Shown here piece by piece: positions 15,490 to 24,664 of a stretch of 64,000 bases of DNA. The stretch lies in NCBI GenBank assembly GCA_016840385.1, contig JAEOSL010000005.1:26074-90073 (forward strand). The letters run 5' to 3'. The notes below the pieces were generated by a model, which was not told the DNA's origin, did not search any database, and saw only the letters and a program-made list of their open reading frames with translations. Positions within the stretch are counted from its first letter, which is position 1. Each line of letters begins with the position of its first letter. The position numbers and the translations under genes are program-made. Source of the DNA: Candidatus Thorarchaeota archaeon (GTDB taxonomy: Archaea > Asgardarchaeota > Thorarchaeia > Thorarchaeales > Thorarchaeaceae).

Positions 15490-16278
15490 ATGACATCAAC
15501 TCGTGAAATCTTGGAAGCACTAGCATCTGGAAATATATCCGTTGAAGACGCTGAAATGAAACTTCGACTTCATGCTCTGGCAGAGGTCGGAGAGATTGGT
15601 ATGCTAGATCTCAATAGACAGGAGAGAAGTGGTGTTCCAGAAGTCGTATTTGCAGAAAGTAAGAGTATTGAAACACTTACGAAGATTGTTGAAGTTATGG
15701 TTAGTAAGAATAATGCTGCTCTACTGACGCGAGTTGATCGGGAAAAATTGTCTGCGCTCAAGAGTCATAATTCAACGCTAAACTATGATGTCACTGGTTT
15801 CGATGACCATCTTACCGTACTGATATACAATCAGGAATGGAAGGAACCATCCAAAGCTGGAAAAATTGCCATTTTGACTGCTGGTACTTCAGATATTCCA
15901 TTTGCCAGTGAAGCAGAAGCCATCGCACGCATTATGGGAGTTGAAACATTGGTATTCCATGATGTAGGTGTAGCAGGAATTCATAGATTGATTGGTCCCG
16001 TAAGAAAAGTGATAGAAGAGGGAGCAGAAGCTATTGTGGTTTTTGCAGGGATGGAAGGAGCATTACCAACTGTCCTTGCATCTCTAGTGGATATTCCTGT
16101 GATTGGAGTTCCTGTTCCTACAGGCTATGGACATGGAGGCGCGGGAGAAACAGCTCTTGCATCTATGCTTCAATCATGTGCTCCAGGACTTGCAGTGGTC
16201 AATATTGGAAATGGATTAGGAGCCGGGGCATTTGCATGCCTGATTGCTAAGAGATGTGCTCAAAGAGTAAGCGAGTAA
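15490..16278 (+). CDS. larB: Nickel-pincer cofactor biosynthesis protein LarB
   Basis: LarB carboxylates and hydrolyses nicotinate adenine dinucleotide at the first step of nickel-pincer nucleotide synthesis. The N-terminal helical region has ILEALASGNISVEDAEMKLR. The C-terminal PurE-like domain includes IAILTAGTSDIPFASEAEAI, GVAGIHRLIGP, and VVFAGMEGALPTVLASLVD; PTGYGHGGAGETAL and NIGNGLGAGAFA complete the signature. Length (262 aa) is typical. GGAGG at about 15479 precedes the ATG. LarE is at 313-1164 on the opposite strand; LarC is not in the window. Confidence 0.93.
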   Translation: MTSTREILEALASGNISVEDAEMKLRLHALAEVGEIGMLDLNRQERSGVPEVVFAESKSIETLTKIVEVMVSKNNAALLTRVDREKLSALKSHNSTLNYDVTGFDDHLTVLIYNQEWKEPSKAGKIAILTAGTSDIPFASEAEAIARIMGVETLVFHDVGVAGIHRLIGPVRKVIEEGAEAIVVFAGMEGALPTVLASLVDIPVIGVPVPTGYGHGGAGETALASMLQSCAPGLAVVNIGNGLGAGAFACLIAKRCAQRVSE

Positions 16279-16329
16279 ACTACTGATTTCCCTGTTTCTA
16301 AGTCGACATGTAGAATCTCCCATGTAACC

Positions 16330-16425
16330 CTATGCCTCGATGATTTTGATGCGCTTCAAATTTAGCCCTCTGCGATACAAACTAGCAGCACGTTGAATTT
16401 CTTCAAGTATCTCTGATTCGTCCAT
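16330..16425 (-). CDS. Small ORF, possibly frameshifted, after MFS gene
   Basis: ATG at 16425 opens a 31-residue frame, MDESEILEEIQRAASLYRRG followed by LNLKRIKIIEA, which stops at 16330. In the +1 frame the sequence continues as HRVTWEILHVDLETGKSVVY to a stop at 16260, overlapping the end of larB. The two halves together read like one small basic protein broken by a frameshift, or read through by programmed frameshifting. It follows the MFS gene at 16437 by 11 bp on the same strand. No family is recognised. Confidence 0.4.
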   Translation of the reverse strand: MDESEILEEIQRAASLYRRGLNLKRIKIIEA

Positions 16426-16436
16426 GATTAGGCGGT

Positions 16437-17621
16437 CTATTTCAAAATTATGTCAGTTCCTTTTCTTCGAGAAGGGTCATCAGCTTTCAGAAGTACAATG
16501 AATGCTATTACGAGTACCAACGAAGCTGCAACAAAAGGAATAGGACCAATTAGACCAGAATGTGATGCGCCCTCTATAGGAGTTGCTGTTAGATCAGCTA
16601 AAAACCCAAGCAGAAGAGGTCCCAATACATATCCAATATCGTTAATCATCCGATATAGTCCCATGGATACTTCCAATTTATCTTCAGGGGATACATCTGC
16701 CACATAAGCAATAGTTGGTCCTGAGAGTCCTGTGGTAATTCCATATATTGCCAAAGCTGCTGTTAGAGTAAATAGATCTGTAGAAAATGGAATAAATAGA
16801 GTAATTCCTGCAGTAAACAATATGCATAGAGCAAGTGGTATCTTTCTTCCTATTCGGTCTGAGATACTCCCTATGGGTACAATTGTCAGTCCCATAGACA
16901 TACTAGCTATTGATAGAACAATGCCTACATCACTTGAATCCAGTCCTAGATTATTGGTAGCAAAAAGAGGTACTAGTGTACTCCGTACTCCCGTTCGTAA
17001 AAAGAATAGGGTGAAAATTGCAAAGGAAACAAGAACGAATGAGGAATCTGAAAGAACTTGGCGAATGTCCCGAACGATATTCCTGAAGCTTTGAGGAGCA
17101 GAATCCTTTCCTGAATTAGCTAGAGTTGGCAGTGTTAATGTTGGAATTACACCTACTCCAGCTATTAGAGCATATGAGAAAAATGGGGCTCGTATATCGA
17201 ATGTATCAGCAAGAATTCCTCCTAGGGTGGGTCCAAGGACAGCGCCAAGAAGAAGCACTCCCCAGTACAGGCTCATCCATTGTCCTCTTTTCTCCTTTCC
17301 AGATATCTGAGCTAGAAACACATTGGCTGTAGTAACATACAATGCTGAACCAGCTCCCTCGATCATTCGAGCAACTACCAATGTGATGTAGTTAGGAGCT
17401 AATCCTGCAAGTATTGATGATATTGCAATGAGAACTAACCCACTTATCATGATCGTCTTCTTGTTGTATTTCCTTGATAGAAGTCCCGCAGGCATATCGA
17501 GAATCATTCGTGTTATTGCGAAGGAGGATATGACTAACCCAACCAGAGTATATGAAACCTGAAAACTCTCTGCATAATTCGGTAGGATTGGTGCAGTAAT
17601 GCTTAGACCGAGAACAACCAA
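16437..17621 (-). CDS. MFS efflux transporter, 5' end damaged
   Basis: A 12-TM-type drug exporter of the major facilitator superfamily, with the motif-A-like loop SDRIGRKIPLAL between TM8 and TM9 and MPAGLLSRKYNKK after TM2. It is a close tandem paralogue of the protein at 17741-19009. In that paralogue translation starts at TTG after AGGTGA; here the equivalent TTG (17713) and AGGTGA are conserved, but the leader is 7 nt shorter, so the TTG is out of frame and soon hits TAG. The remaining open frame can begin only at weak codons such as TTG 17621, inside TM1. It is therefore either a recent pseudogene, or expressed from an atypical start. Confidence 0.75.
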   Translation of the reverse strand: MVVLGLSITAPILPNYAESFQVSYTLVGLVISSFAITRMILDMPAGLLSRKYNKKTIMISGLVLIAISSILAGLAPNYITLVVARMIEGAGSALYVTTANVFLAQISGKEKRGQWMSLYWGVLLLGAVLGPTLGGILADTFDIRAPFFSYALIAGVGVIPTLTLPTLANSGKDSAPQSFRNIVRDIRQVLSDSSFVLVSFAIFTLFFLRTGVRSTLVPLFATNNLGLDSSDVGIVLSIASMSMGLTIVPIGSISDRIGRKIPLALCILFTAGITLFIPFSTDLFTLTAALAIYGITTGLSGPTIAYVADVSPEDKLEVSMGLYRMINDIGYVLGPLLLGFLADLTATPIEGASHSGLIGPIPFVAASLVLVIAFIVLLKADDPSRRKGTDIILK

Positions 17622-17740
17622 GAAGCTACCTATTGAAAGGTTCAGTACCGTAAGTCCATTTCCTTTAGGTTCTGATTCTCCTGCTATGACCTGTTCTGGT
17701 TCCTGATTGTCAAAAGACAGCTGTTTTCACCTTTCTATTA

Positions 17741-19009
17741 TTATCGTCTTTTATTCCTTGCAGGGTCATCAGCTTTCAAAAGAACAAAGAAAGCCATAAC
17801 GAGGATAATTGAAGCAACCACAAAAGGAACCACCCCAATCAAACCAGAGTGAGTTGCTCCTTCTACAGGAGTAGCTGTTACATCCGCTAGGAACCCAAGT
17901 AAAAGAGGTCCCACCACGAATCCAAAGTCGCTAATCATACGATAGAGTCCCATGGATATCTCCAGTTTATCTTGGGGAGATACATCTGTGACATAGGCTG
18001 CACCTGGTCCTGACAGACCGATTACTGCTCCATATACTGCTAATGCTATAATCAATGTCTGTAAGTCGGTAGATAAAGGAATTAACAGAGTGGCACCCGC
18101 GGAAAAAATTAGACATATTGCCAGGGGTATTTTTCTTCCGATTCTATCTGATATCTTTCCCATGGGCACAATTGTAATTGCGGTTGTTATTGCTCCAACT
18201 GTTAGAATCAAACCAATTGAGAATTCATCCATCCCCAGATTGTTGGCAGCAAAAAGAGGCACTAATGTAGTTCTTACCCCAGTTCTTAGCAAAAACATTG
18301 TGAAGACTGCAAATGTTACCAGAAGAAAAGAGGGGTTGGACAGAACTTGTCGCATATCACGACCAATCTCTCGAAGATTAAGAGAAGAAGACACGTTTCC
18401 GGAATTGGCCAGCTTGGGCAGAACCAATGTTGGAAGCACGCCTAGACCTGTGACTATTGCATATGCGAAAAAGGGTGCACGAATGTCATAGATAGCTGCT
18501 ATGATACCTCCAAATGTAGGTCCAAAAATTGCCCCAAGCAGTAACAACCCCATGTACAAACTCATCCACTGTCCTCTTTTCTCCTCTCCAGATATTTGAG
18601 CAAGGAATACTGTGGCAGTGGTTACATACAAGGCTGAACCTGCACCTTCGATCATTCGAGCAATTACTAGAGTAATATAGTCTTGAGCAAAACCCGCCAG
18701 CACGGATGAAACCGAAATGAGGAGTAATCCTGCAATCATGATCTTCTTTTTGTCGTATCTTCTAGAGAGAAGACCTGCAGGCATATCGAGCAACATTCGA
18801 GTTATCGCAAAAGCTGAAACCACGAAACCGACTAGAGTATACGAAACTTGGAAATTTTCTGCGTAGGTGGGTAGAATCGGTGAAACCATACTCAAACCAA
18901 GAAGAACAAGGAATGTCACCAGTGAGAGATTAAGCACAGTGAGTAGATTACCTTCAGTAGCTGGGGTTTGTATAATGATGGCGTTTGGATCTTGGTGGTC
19001 TTCTGTCAA
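17741..19009 (-). CDS. MFS efflux transporter
   Basis: A 422-residue major facilitator superfamily protein with about 12 membrane segments, likely a proton-driven drug or metabolite exporter. Features seen: NLSLVTFLVLLGLSMVSPIL (TM1), DMPAGLLSRRYDKKKIM, ARMIEGAGSALYVT (motif-C-like), GKISDRIGRKIPLAI, and the cytoplasmic tail LLKADDPARNK. It starts at TTG 19009 with AGGTGA nine bases upstream. The downstream gene (16437) is its tandem duplicate with nearly the same order of motifs. Substrate cannot be inferred. Confidence 0.88.
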   Translation of the reverse strand: MTEDHQDPNAIIIQTPATEGNLLTVLNLSLVTFLVLLGLSMVSPILPTYAENFQVSYTLVGFVVSAFAITRMLLDMPAGLLSRRYDKKKIMIAGLLLISVSSVLAGFAQDYITLVIARMIEGAGSALYVTTATVFLAQISGEEKRGQWMSLYMGLLLLGAIFGPTFGGIIAAIYDIRAPFFAYAIVTGLGVLPTLVLPKLANSGNVSSSLNLREIGRDMRQVLSNPSFLLVTFAVFTMFLLRTGVRTTLVPLFAANNLGMDEFSIGLILTVGAITTAITIVPMGKISDRIGRKIPLAICLIFSAGATLLIPLSTDLQTLIIALAVYGAVIGLSGPGAAYVTDVSPQDKLEISMGLYRMISDFGFVVGPLLLGFLADVTATPVEGATHSGLIGVVPFVVASIILVMAFFVLLKADDPARNKRR

Positions 19010-19175
19010 AAGTAGTCTTCACCTATTGATAACCCGGGCTATTATTCCATGATTAAAGTGCTTTGAAATAGGGCCAGTTTCCGAATAATTGATTCAAATT
19101 TCGTGAAAGCTGAGATGGATGATGACATGCAAAGTATTTTCTGTGAGTTCGGGATAGTGATTTGAAGGTATTAGG

Positions 19176-21017
19176 ATGAATAATGAATCCAATCGAAATT
19201 CTCGGTCTGACATATCAGAAGAAGAATTCGAGAAGATTCGCCGTCAATATAGTGGGTTATTCAATGAAACAAGTGATTCAATCTTTCTTCTAGACATGGA
19301 TGGGAATCACTTTGAAGTAAACGAAAACGCTGCAAAAATGCTAGGTTATAGTGTTGAAGAGCTCCAGAATAGCTCCTTCCGGGATATTGTCATTGAAACA
19401 GAGTTAGAGAATGCTGAGGGTAGGTTAGAAGCACTGCACAGTGGAGAAAAGATCCCGCTCTATATTCGTACATTCAAGAAAAAAGATGGAACACTCTTTC
19501 CTGCAGAATTGAATGTAGCCTTGATTCGTGATGATGATGGAAAACCTATCTACATTCAAAGTATAGTGAGAGATATCACAGAACGTCAAGCACTTGAAAA
19601 AAGTTTGAGAGATAGTGAAAAACGGTACCGCTTGCTCGCAGACTACGCCAAAGATGCTATTGCTACACTCGATATGAATTTAGATTTCACCTTCATTAGT
19701 CCAGCAGCAACTGAAGTGTTTGGCTATGAACTTGATGAGTTGCTGACTAAGAATATCACAGACTTTCTAACTCCTGCTTCAATCAAATTGGTAGTTGAAT
19801 CAATGGAAGACGCGCTTAGATTAGAAGAAGAAGTTGGCAAAGATGGCTATGATGCCCCTCCACTTGAATTTGAAACCTTTCACAAGAAGGGACATCAAAT
19901 TTGGATTGAAGTATCAAGGGTCTTTCTGAGGGATGAGTTAGACAGACCTAGTGGCTTGTTGATTATTATCAGGGATATCACAAAGAGAAAACTTGTCGAA
20001 GAAGCGCTTCAAAGAAGTGAGAAACGTCATAGAGAACTGATCGAGTTCAATCCTGAAGGTATCAGTATCGTTGATTTTAATGAGGTGATACTCTTCGCAA
20101 ATTCAGCTTTTGCAAATATCTTGGGATATGAAATACAAGAGCTTGAAGGAAAGAGCCTCGTTGACCTGATGGAGTCAAATGAACTGGAAAAGGTAGCATA
20201 TCAGACTGCCCAAAGGACAGATGGAATAGCATCAACATATCGAACTGAAATGATGCGAAAAGATGGCACATTGAGAAAAGTTAGAGTTTCAGCAGTTCCT
20301 TGGAGAAATGATGAAGGAGAAATAGCTGGAGCAATCGCTGTTGTAACCGATATCACAGAATCTATTCTTGCTGAAAGAAAGCTCGCATCAACAAACAGAG
20401 ATCTTGAACTCTATGCAACTCTCCTGAAACATGATTTGAAAAATGATCTTCAGGTGATATTAACACAAGCTGAATCTGCAAGCTTGCTTCTACCTCCTGA
20501 TGAAAAAACAGTGAGCTACTGTGAAACAACAAAGAATGTAGCTGAACGAATGAACTGTCTACTAGAGATATTCAGCACCCCAAGTTCAGAAATCCCTAGA
20601 AATTTGCTTGATTTACTTACACCCAGAATTCCTGATTATGAGCAAATCTACCCAGGTATGAAAATCAAAATCGATGTGAATAATGATAAGAAGGATATGA
20701 AAATCACTCAAGGTAGATTGATTCCAGTACTTTTTGACAATCTATTTCGAAATAGCTACCAGCACGGCGGAAACAAAGTTCACGTTGATATCAAGCTCCA
20801 AAGAAAGGATGACTTGATTCAAATAGATTTCTCTAATAATGGACCTGGCATTGACAAATCCATTCGTCAGCAACTCTTCCAGAGAGGGGTTTCTACTACT
20901 GGAGGTGGTCAGGGTCTCTATCTATGCAAAAGGATTGCAGAAGCATATGGCGGCGAAATTAGTCTTCTGCCAACTAAGAAAGGTGTCACATTCAGGTTAT
21001 TGTTTCCAGCCACCTAG
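19176..21017 (+). CDS. Sensor histidine kinase with three PAS domains
   Basis: A 613-residue soluble sensor kinase. Three PAS domains lie at about residues 18-140, 145-275 and 278-395, each ending in a PAC-like strand such as IQSIVRDITERQ, LIIIRDITKRK and IAVVTDITESIL. The histidine-containing helix is LYATLLKHDLKNDLQVIL, with phospho-acceptor His in KHD. The ATPase domain follows: NLFRNSYQHGG (N box), SNNGPGIDKSI (G1) and STTGGGQGLYLCK (G2). There are no membrane segments, so it should sense an intracellular ligand, redox state or light through PAS. No response regulator is adjacent. Confidence 0.93.
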   Translation: MNNESNRNSRSDISEEEFEKIRRQYSGLFNETSDSIFLLDMDGNHFEVNENAAKMLGYSVEELQNSSFRDIVIETELENAEGRLEALHSGEKIPLYIRTFKKKDGTLFPAELNVALIRDDDGKPIYIQSIVRDITERQALEKSLRDSEKRYRLLADYAKDAIATLDMNLDFTFISPAATEVFGYELDELLTKNITDFLTPASIKLVVESMEDALRLEEEVGKDGYDAPPLEFETFHKKGHQIWIEVSRVFLRDELDRPSGLLIIIRDITKRKLVEEALQRSEKRHRELIEFNPEGISIVDFNEVILFANSAFANILGYEIQELEGKSLVDLMESNELEKVAYQTAQRTDGIASTYRTEMMRKDGTLRKVRVSAVPWRNDEGEIAGAIAVVTDITESILAERKLASTNRDLELYATLLKHDLKNDLQVILTQAESASLLLPPDEKTVSYCETTKNVAERMNCLLEIFSTPSSEIPRNLLDLLTPRIPDYEQIYPGMKIKIDVNNDKKDMKITQGRLIPVLFDNLFRNSYQHGGNKVHVDIKLQRKDDLIQIDFSNNGPGIDKSIRQQLFQRGVSTTGGGQGLYLCKRIAEAYGGEISLLPTKKGVTFRLLFPAT

Positions 21018-21079
21018 AACTCCAAAGCATTATCCTCTTTAGTACTTGATTTGATTACACAATTGGAGAACATTTCAGT

Positions 21080-21652
21080 ATGACCTCTGATATTTCTGTA
21101 CCAATTGAAACTACTCGACTGATTATTCGACCCTATCGTACAGATGATGCCATATGGTATCATAAGATGAGCTTAGGGAACAAGGAACATTTGGAAAGGT
21201 ATGAATCTGAAAATCCCATTGTTTCAATTAGAACAGAATCAGATGCTGAAAATACGATTAAGGACTTCATCTCCCTCTGGGATGAACAAAAATATCGTTT
21301 CTTGGGCGTCTTTCTGAAAGACACTGATGACTTCGTGGCTCAGATATATCTTGGAAAATTAGATGATCGACTTCCTGAATTTGGAATCGGATACATTGCC
21401 GAAGTAGAACACGAAGGAAATGGGTATGTTACTGAAGCTGTCCGTGCAGTTGTCAAGGAACTTTTTGAGAATGCTAAGGCTCACAGAATTCAGATTGAAA
21501 CTGATGATACTAATGCTAGAAGTATCGGCGTTGCAGAGAGATGCGGGTTCGTAAAGGAAGGTCATCTTCGACAGAATAAGAAACATCCTGATGGAACCTA
21601 TTCTGGTACATTGTTCTATGGACTATTGAAAAGTGAGTTTCAGATCGAGTGA
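21080..21652 (+). CDS. GNAT acetyltransferase, RimJ/RimL type
   Basis: A 190-residue N-acetyltransferase. It begins TTRLIIRPYRTDDAIWYHK, the typical opening of RimJ/RimL-like enzymes, and has GIGYIAEVEHEGNGYVTEAV with the acetyl-CoA-binding loop, then IGVAERCGFVKEGHLRQ near the C-terminus. Such proteins acetylate N-terminal amines of ribosomal proteins or small molecules; the substrate is unknown. It is 4 bp from, and convergent with, the membrane protein gene at 21656. Confidence 0.88.
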   Translation: MTSDISVPIETTRLIIRPYRTDDAIWYHKMSLGNKEHLERYESENPIVSIRTESDAENTIKDFISLWDEQKYRFLGVFLKDTDDFVAQIYLGKLDDRLPEFGIGYIAEVEHEGNGYVTEAVRAVVKELFENAKAHRIQIETDDTNARSIGVAERCGFVKEGHLRQNKKHPDGTYSGTLFYGLLKSEFQIE

Positions 21653-21655
21653 ACC

Positions 21656-22576
21656 TCACTTTCGTAGAATGGTGATGAATAATACAATAATGCCACTCAA
21701 TAATCCAATTCCATAGGAAACATCGAAGAATGCACTGTATGCAATCAGTTCTGCTTGGAAGAATGCAATAGTAGTAAGCAATGCGACCGATAAGGTGACC
21801 AAGATTAGTAGTCCTCTTTCCAGACCAGAGAAATGCTTGTGATTCAATGAGAGCATTCGTATCCACAAGACAATACCAAGGAGTGCTAGTGGTGTTATAC
21901 TGACAAGGATGAGTGATATCGGTAACAGAACAATACCGCTTAGTATTGCACGTATCATGAACAGTCTTGAGCCATATCTTTCAAACTCTTTCTCATATAC
22001 AGTTCCATAATCCTTTCTGACTCGGGATTTGTAACCTCTCCAGACTGAGAATTTCAAATCACCCATCTTCTGTGTTGCTTTCGACACTCCAGCTTTCTCT
22101 ATTTCTGGGGTGTACTCGCCCTTGATTATAGGTAGGACATAGACCATGGTCATCAATGACCAGACACCGAATATCATAGATAGAAATTCTAAATCTGTCA
22201 GAGACCTTGCTAGATATAATGCTCCCCAGATTGTGTATAGCGAATAGAAGATTATACCTAAAGCTGGTATCAGGATGAAGAAAACAACAACCTTTGCTTT
22301 TGTTTTACTGCCTTTCATCAAAGAAGCAAGATATCTGAACATCAAAGAACAGAACGTTGCATAGGTCAGGGAGAGACCAATCCCGCTGAGGAATCGCATA
22401 ATAACTCCAGATACTACTGAAAGTTCAAGGGAAAATACACCAGTAACCAAAGAAATTGGATCCCAACTATTGAAGAAGAGAAGGATTGTATAAAGAATCA
22501 ATCCAATCACTAAAGCAATGATGTAGGAAATCTTCTGTTTGTCTGCGATTCTTTTACTCAATTCTCGTATAGGCAT
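21656..22576 (-). CDS. Multi-pass membrane protein, unknown
   Basis: A 306-residue protein with seven or eight hydrophobic segments, the first at IIALVIGLILYTILLFF and the last at GIGLLSGIIVLFITIL. A large charged cytoplasmic loop near the middle (KATQKMGDLKFSVWRGYKSR to KEFERYG) is a feature of YIP1-like or ABC-2-like membrane proteins, but I cannot assign either. Polar N-terminus MPIRELSKRIADKQK suggests an inside-facing start. Confidence 0.7.
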   Translation of the reverse strand: MPIRELSKRIADKQKISYIIALVIGLILYTILLFFNSWDPISLVTGVFSLELSVVSGVIMRFLSGIGLSLTYATFCSLMFRYLASLMKGSKTKAKVVVFFILIPALGIIFYSLYTIWGALYLARSLTDLEFLSMIFGVWSLMTMVYVLPIIKGEYTPEIEKAGVSKATQKMGDLKFSVWRGYKSRVRKDYGTVYEKEFERYGSRLFMIRAILSGIVLLPISLILVSITPLALLGIVLWIRMLSLNHKHFSGLERGLLILVTLSVALLTTIAFFQAELIAYSAFFDVSYGIGLLSGIIVLFITILRK

Positions 22577-22666
22577 ATAATCAGATCCTCAACCTCTTTT
22601 ACTATCCATCTATTCTTGTACAATCTCCGTAACAATCTTTCCGTTGTCATTCTTTGTGGTTTTTAA

Positions 22667-22918
22667 TACCACCGAGTTGGCGCCTTCTTCGTTTTCTACA
22701 CGAGTCGATTTGAGAAATTCCCCGCGCGACCCTCTTTTGAAACAGCTCTATCTTCCCAGCTAGAAAAGAAAAACGTAATAATCATCGGGATATTTTCCTG
22801 CAGAGGATTGGAAACTTGGGGGCCATTCAAGCTTGGTGGTGGTAAGAATAAAGACCATCCTGATGAAGCAGATCTGAGCAATGCACGAGATTTTGCGAAA
22901 TCACTAGTTACAGGTTGA
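22667..22918 (+). pseudogene. 3' remnant of a flavodoxin-family gene
   Basis: No start codon is available (TAA at 22664-22666 precedes the frame), yet the encoded sequence is clearly flavodoxin-like: VGAFFVFYTSRFEKF, then NVIIIGIFSCRGLETWGPF, KLGGGKNKDHPDEADL and NARDFAKSLVTG, a pattern found in the C-terminal half of long archaeal and bacterial flavodoxin-family proteins. The N-terminal FMN-binding half is gone. It ends one base before the convergent DUF116 gene. It is a degraded gene fragment. Confidence 0.75.
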
Positions 22919-22919
22919 T

Positions 22920-23549
22920 TTATTCACTAAAATCAGGTAAGTCCATTGTAGCAAGAACCTTGTCAATTTCCACTTCTGTATTGACGCAACCCGCCTTGCT
23001 AAGTAAGACAGCTTGAGTAGGTATTCCATATGCACCAACCTTCTGAACGCCTAACTTGGCATCATCAAAACATGCAATCCCAAACACTGCTCTAGGTCGT
23101 GCATTCTTAACAATATTAATTGCATGAGAACCTCCACCAACCATGTACCATTTAATCCCTCTATCTTCTGCAGCTTGAGTAATCTCTGCAATGACACATG
23201 CACCACATTTCTCACAATGATAGCCTTCTTCATCAATTGGTGCTATGCATTTTTCTACATCTCGTAAGCAATGTGGAATCAAGACAATTCTATCTTCTTG
23301 TTTGACATACTCGTATGCACTCTGATTTAGGACATTTCCTGCTTCAATAGACGTAAAATTAGTAAGACCTTCATCCACAATCTCTAACTCTAACCTCACC
23401 TTTTCCGTAAGTTCTTCAGAAGTAAGAATAGTTTCAGTGGCTGCATAGGTTTCCAAGAGTTCTCGTATCTTCGCACGAATTTCGATTTTGTGAAGATTTT
23501 CGGTTTCTTCAGCAGTTTTTTGTCCGTCTAGCAATATTGGTATCCTCAT
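22920..23549 (-). CDS. Standalone DUF116 protein
   Basis: A 209-residue protein consisting of the DUF116 domain: IVLIPHCLRDVEKC, DEEGYHCEKCGACVIAEI, KWYMVGGGSHAINIVKNA, and AVFGIACFDDAK with SKAGCVNTEVEID. The eight or so conserved cysteines suggest metal or Fe-S binding. About 170 residues align with the C-terminal part of the fusion protein at 3998-5659, including the helical stretch before the cysteines, so the two are paralogues, one with and one without a prenyl-synthase-like domain. The function of DUF116 is not established. Confidence 0.9.
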   Translation of the reverse strand: MRIPILLDGQKTAEETENLHKIEIRAKIRELLETYAATETILTSEELTEKVRLELEIVDEGLTNFTSIEAGNVLNQSAYEYVKQEDRIVLIPHCLRDVEKCIAPIDEEGYHCEKCGACVIAEITQAAEDRGIKWYMVGGGSHAINIVKNARPRAVFGIACFDDAKLGVQKVGAYGIPTQAVLLSKAGCVNTEVEIDKVLATMDLPDFSE

Positions 23550-23622
23550 TCGAGAGTTATGATTCGGCAGATTCTTCTGTTAAATTACTATCCATCAGGG
23601 AAATAATCCTTTTAGCTTCTAA

Positions 23623-24624
23623 TTAGCTCATTAACTTTGTTGAATATCCAAGTTTCTTCTCTCTTGCAGCTTCAAGTACGACGTGTGCAGCAGCGATATC
23701 CTGTGCAGCCAAACCAGTTGAATCAAAGAAAGTAATTTCGTCGTTAGATTCACGCCCAACTTTCTTTCCAATCAGTATCTCACCAATCTCCCCATGAACA
23801 TCTTGTTCTTTGATCAATCCTAATGAAAGAGCATGTTGAATCTCACCAATTCTCTTACACTGGGAAAGACTATCTACAACAACTTTGTCTGCAAGTTTCA
23901 CAATGGCTGGGTCTAGCTCCTGCTTACCTGGTCCATCTGCACCAATAGCATTGATGTGCATCCCTTTCTCGATCCACTCAACATCCACCAATGCCTTCTT
24001 GGAAGGAGTAACCGTCACAACAATATCGCTTCCTCGTACAACTTCTTCTCGATTTGTGAAGTTTCTTACATCAATTCCAAGAAGTTCTGACATCTCTATC
24101 GAGTATTTCTGTGCAATTTTCTCGTCTATATCCCAAACACGAATCTCTTCTAATTGGAAGAGCTCTTTGAGAGCTAGTATTTGCATTCGTCCTTGAGTGC
24201 CTGCACCAATGATACCTACCTTTGTTGAGTCCTTTCTTGCTAATACACTTGCAGCAACGGCACCAGCAGCTCCAGTTCGATATGCTGTGATATAGGTACC
24301 ATCCATTATTGCAAGGGGCATACTTGTTTTGAGGTCCAGAAGAACTATGACTGCTATCCCTGGGGGCAATCCCAACTTGTGATTGTCATAGTAGCCACTA
24401 GCTATTTTCGTTCCAATAAGATCAAAATCCTCAACGAAACCTGATTTGATGTCCACCTCTCCATTGTACTTCTCCACATCCAGATGCATTACTGGTGGCA
24501 TCTGTACTCTATCATTTGCAAAAGCTATGTACGCTTCTCTGACTGCATCAATGGTTCTTTTCATTGATAGACAAGACTCTACTTCTTTTCGGGTTAGGAT
24601 TAATACTTCTGACATCTCAATCAT
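23623..24624 (-). CDS. Ornithine cyclodeaminase / mu-crystallin family NAD(P)-dependent enzyme
   Basis: A 333-residue protein. N-terminal substrate domain: CLSMKRTIDAVREAYIAFAN, PPVMHLDVEKYNGEVDIKSG. NAD-binding Rossmann motif: KVGIIGAGTQGRMQILALKE. The linker TYITAYRTGAAGAVAASVLA and NAIGADGPGKQELDP are family signatures. Members convert ornithine to proline, or reduce or oxidise other imino/amino acids (alanine, lysine and ketimine types), so the exact reaction is uncertain. An in-frame ATG at 24612 (MSEVLILT) is an alternative start. Confidence 0.88.
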   Translation of the reverse strand: MIEMSEVLILTRKEVESCLSMKRTIDAVREAYIAFANDRVQMPPVMHLDVEKYNGEVDIKSGFVEDFDLIGTKIASGYYDNHKLGLPPGIAVIVLLDLKTSMPLAIMDGTYITAYRTGAAGAVAASVLARKDSTKVGIIGAGTQGRMQILALKELFQLEEIRVWDIDEKIAQKYSIEMSELLGIDVRNFTNREEVVRGSDIVVTVTPSKKALVDVEWIEKGMHINAIGADGPGKQELDPAIVKLADKVVVDSLSQCKRIGEIQHALSLGLIKEQDVHGEIGEILIGKKVGRESNDEITFFDSTGLAAQDIAAAHVVLEAAREKKLGYSTKLMS

Positions 24625-24664
24625 GAACTCCTCTGACTTCGCACCTAATGATTCTTCTCAATTA

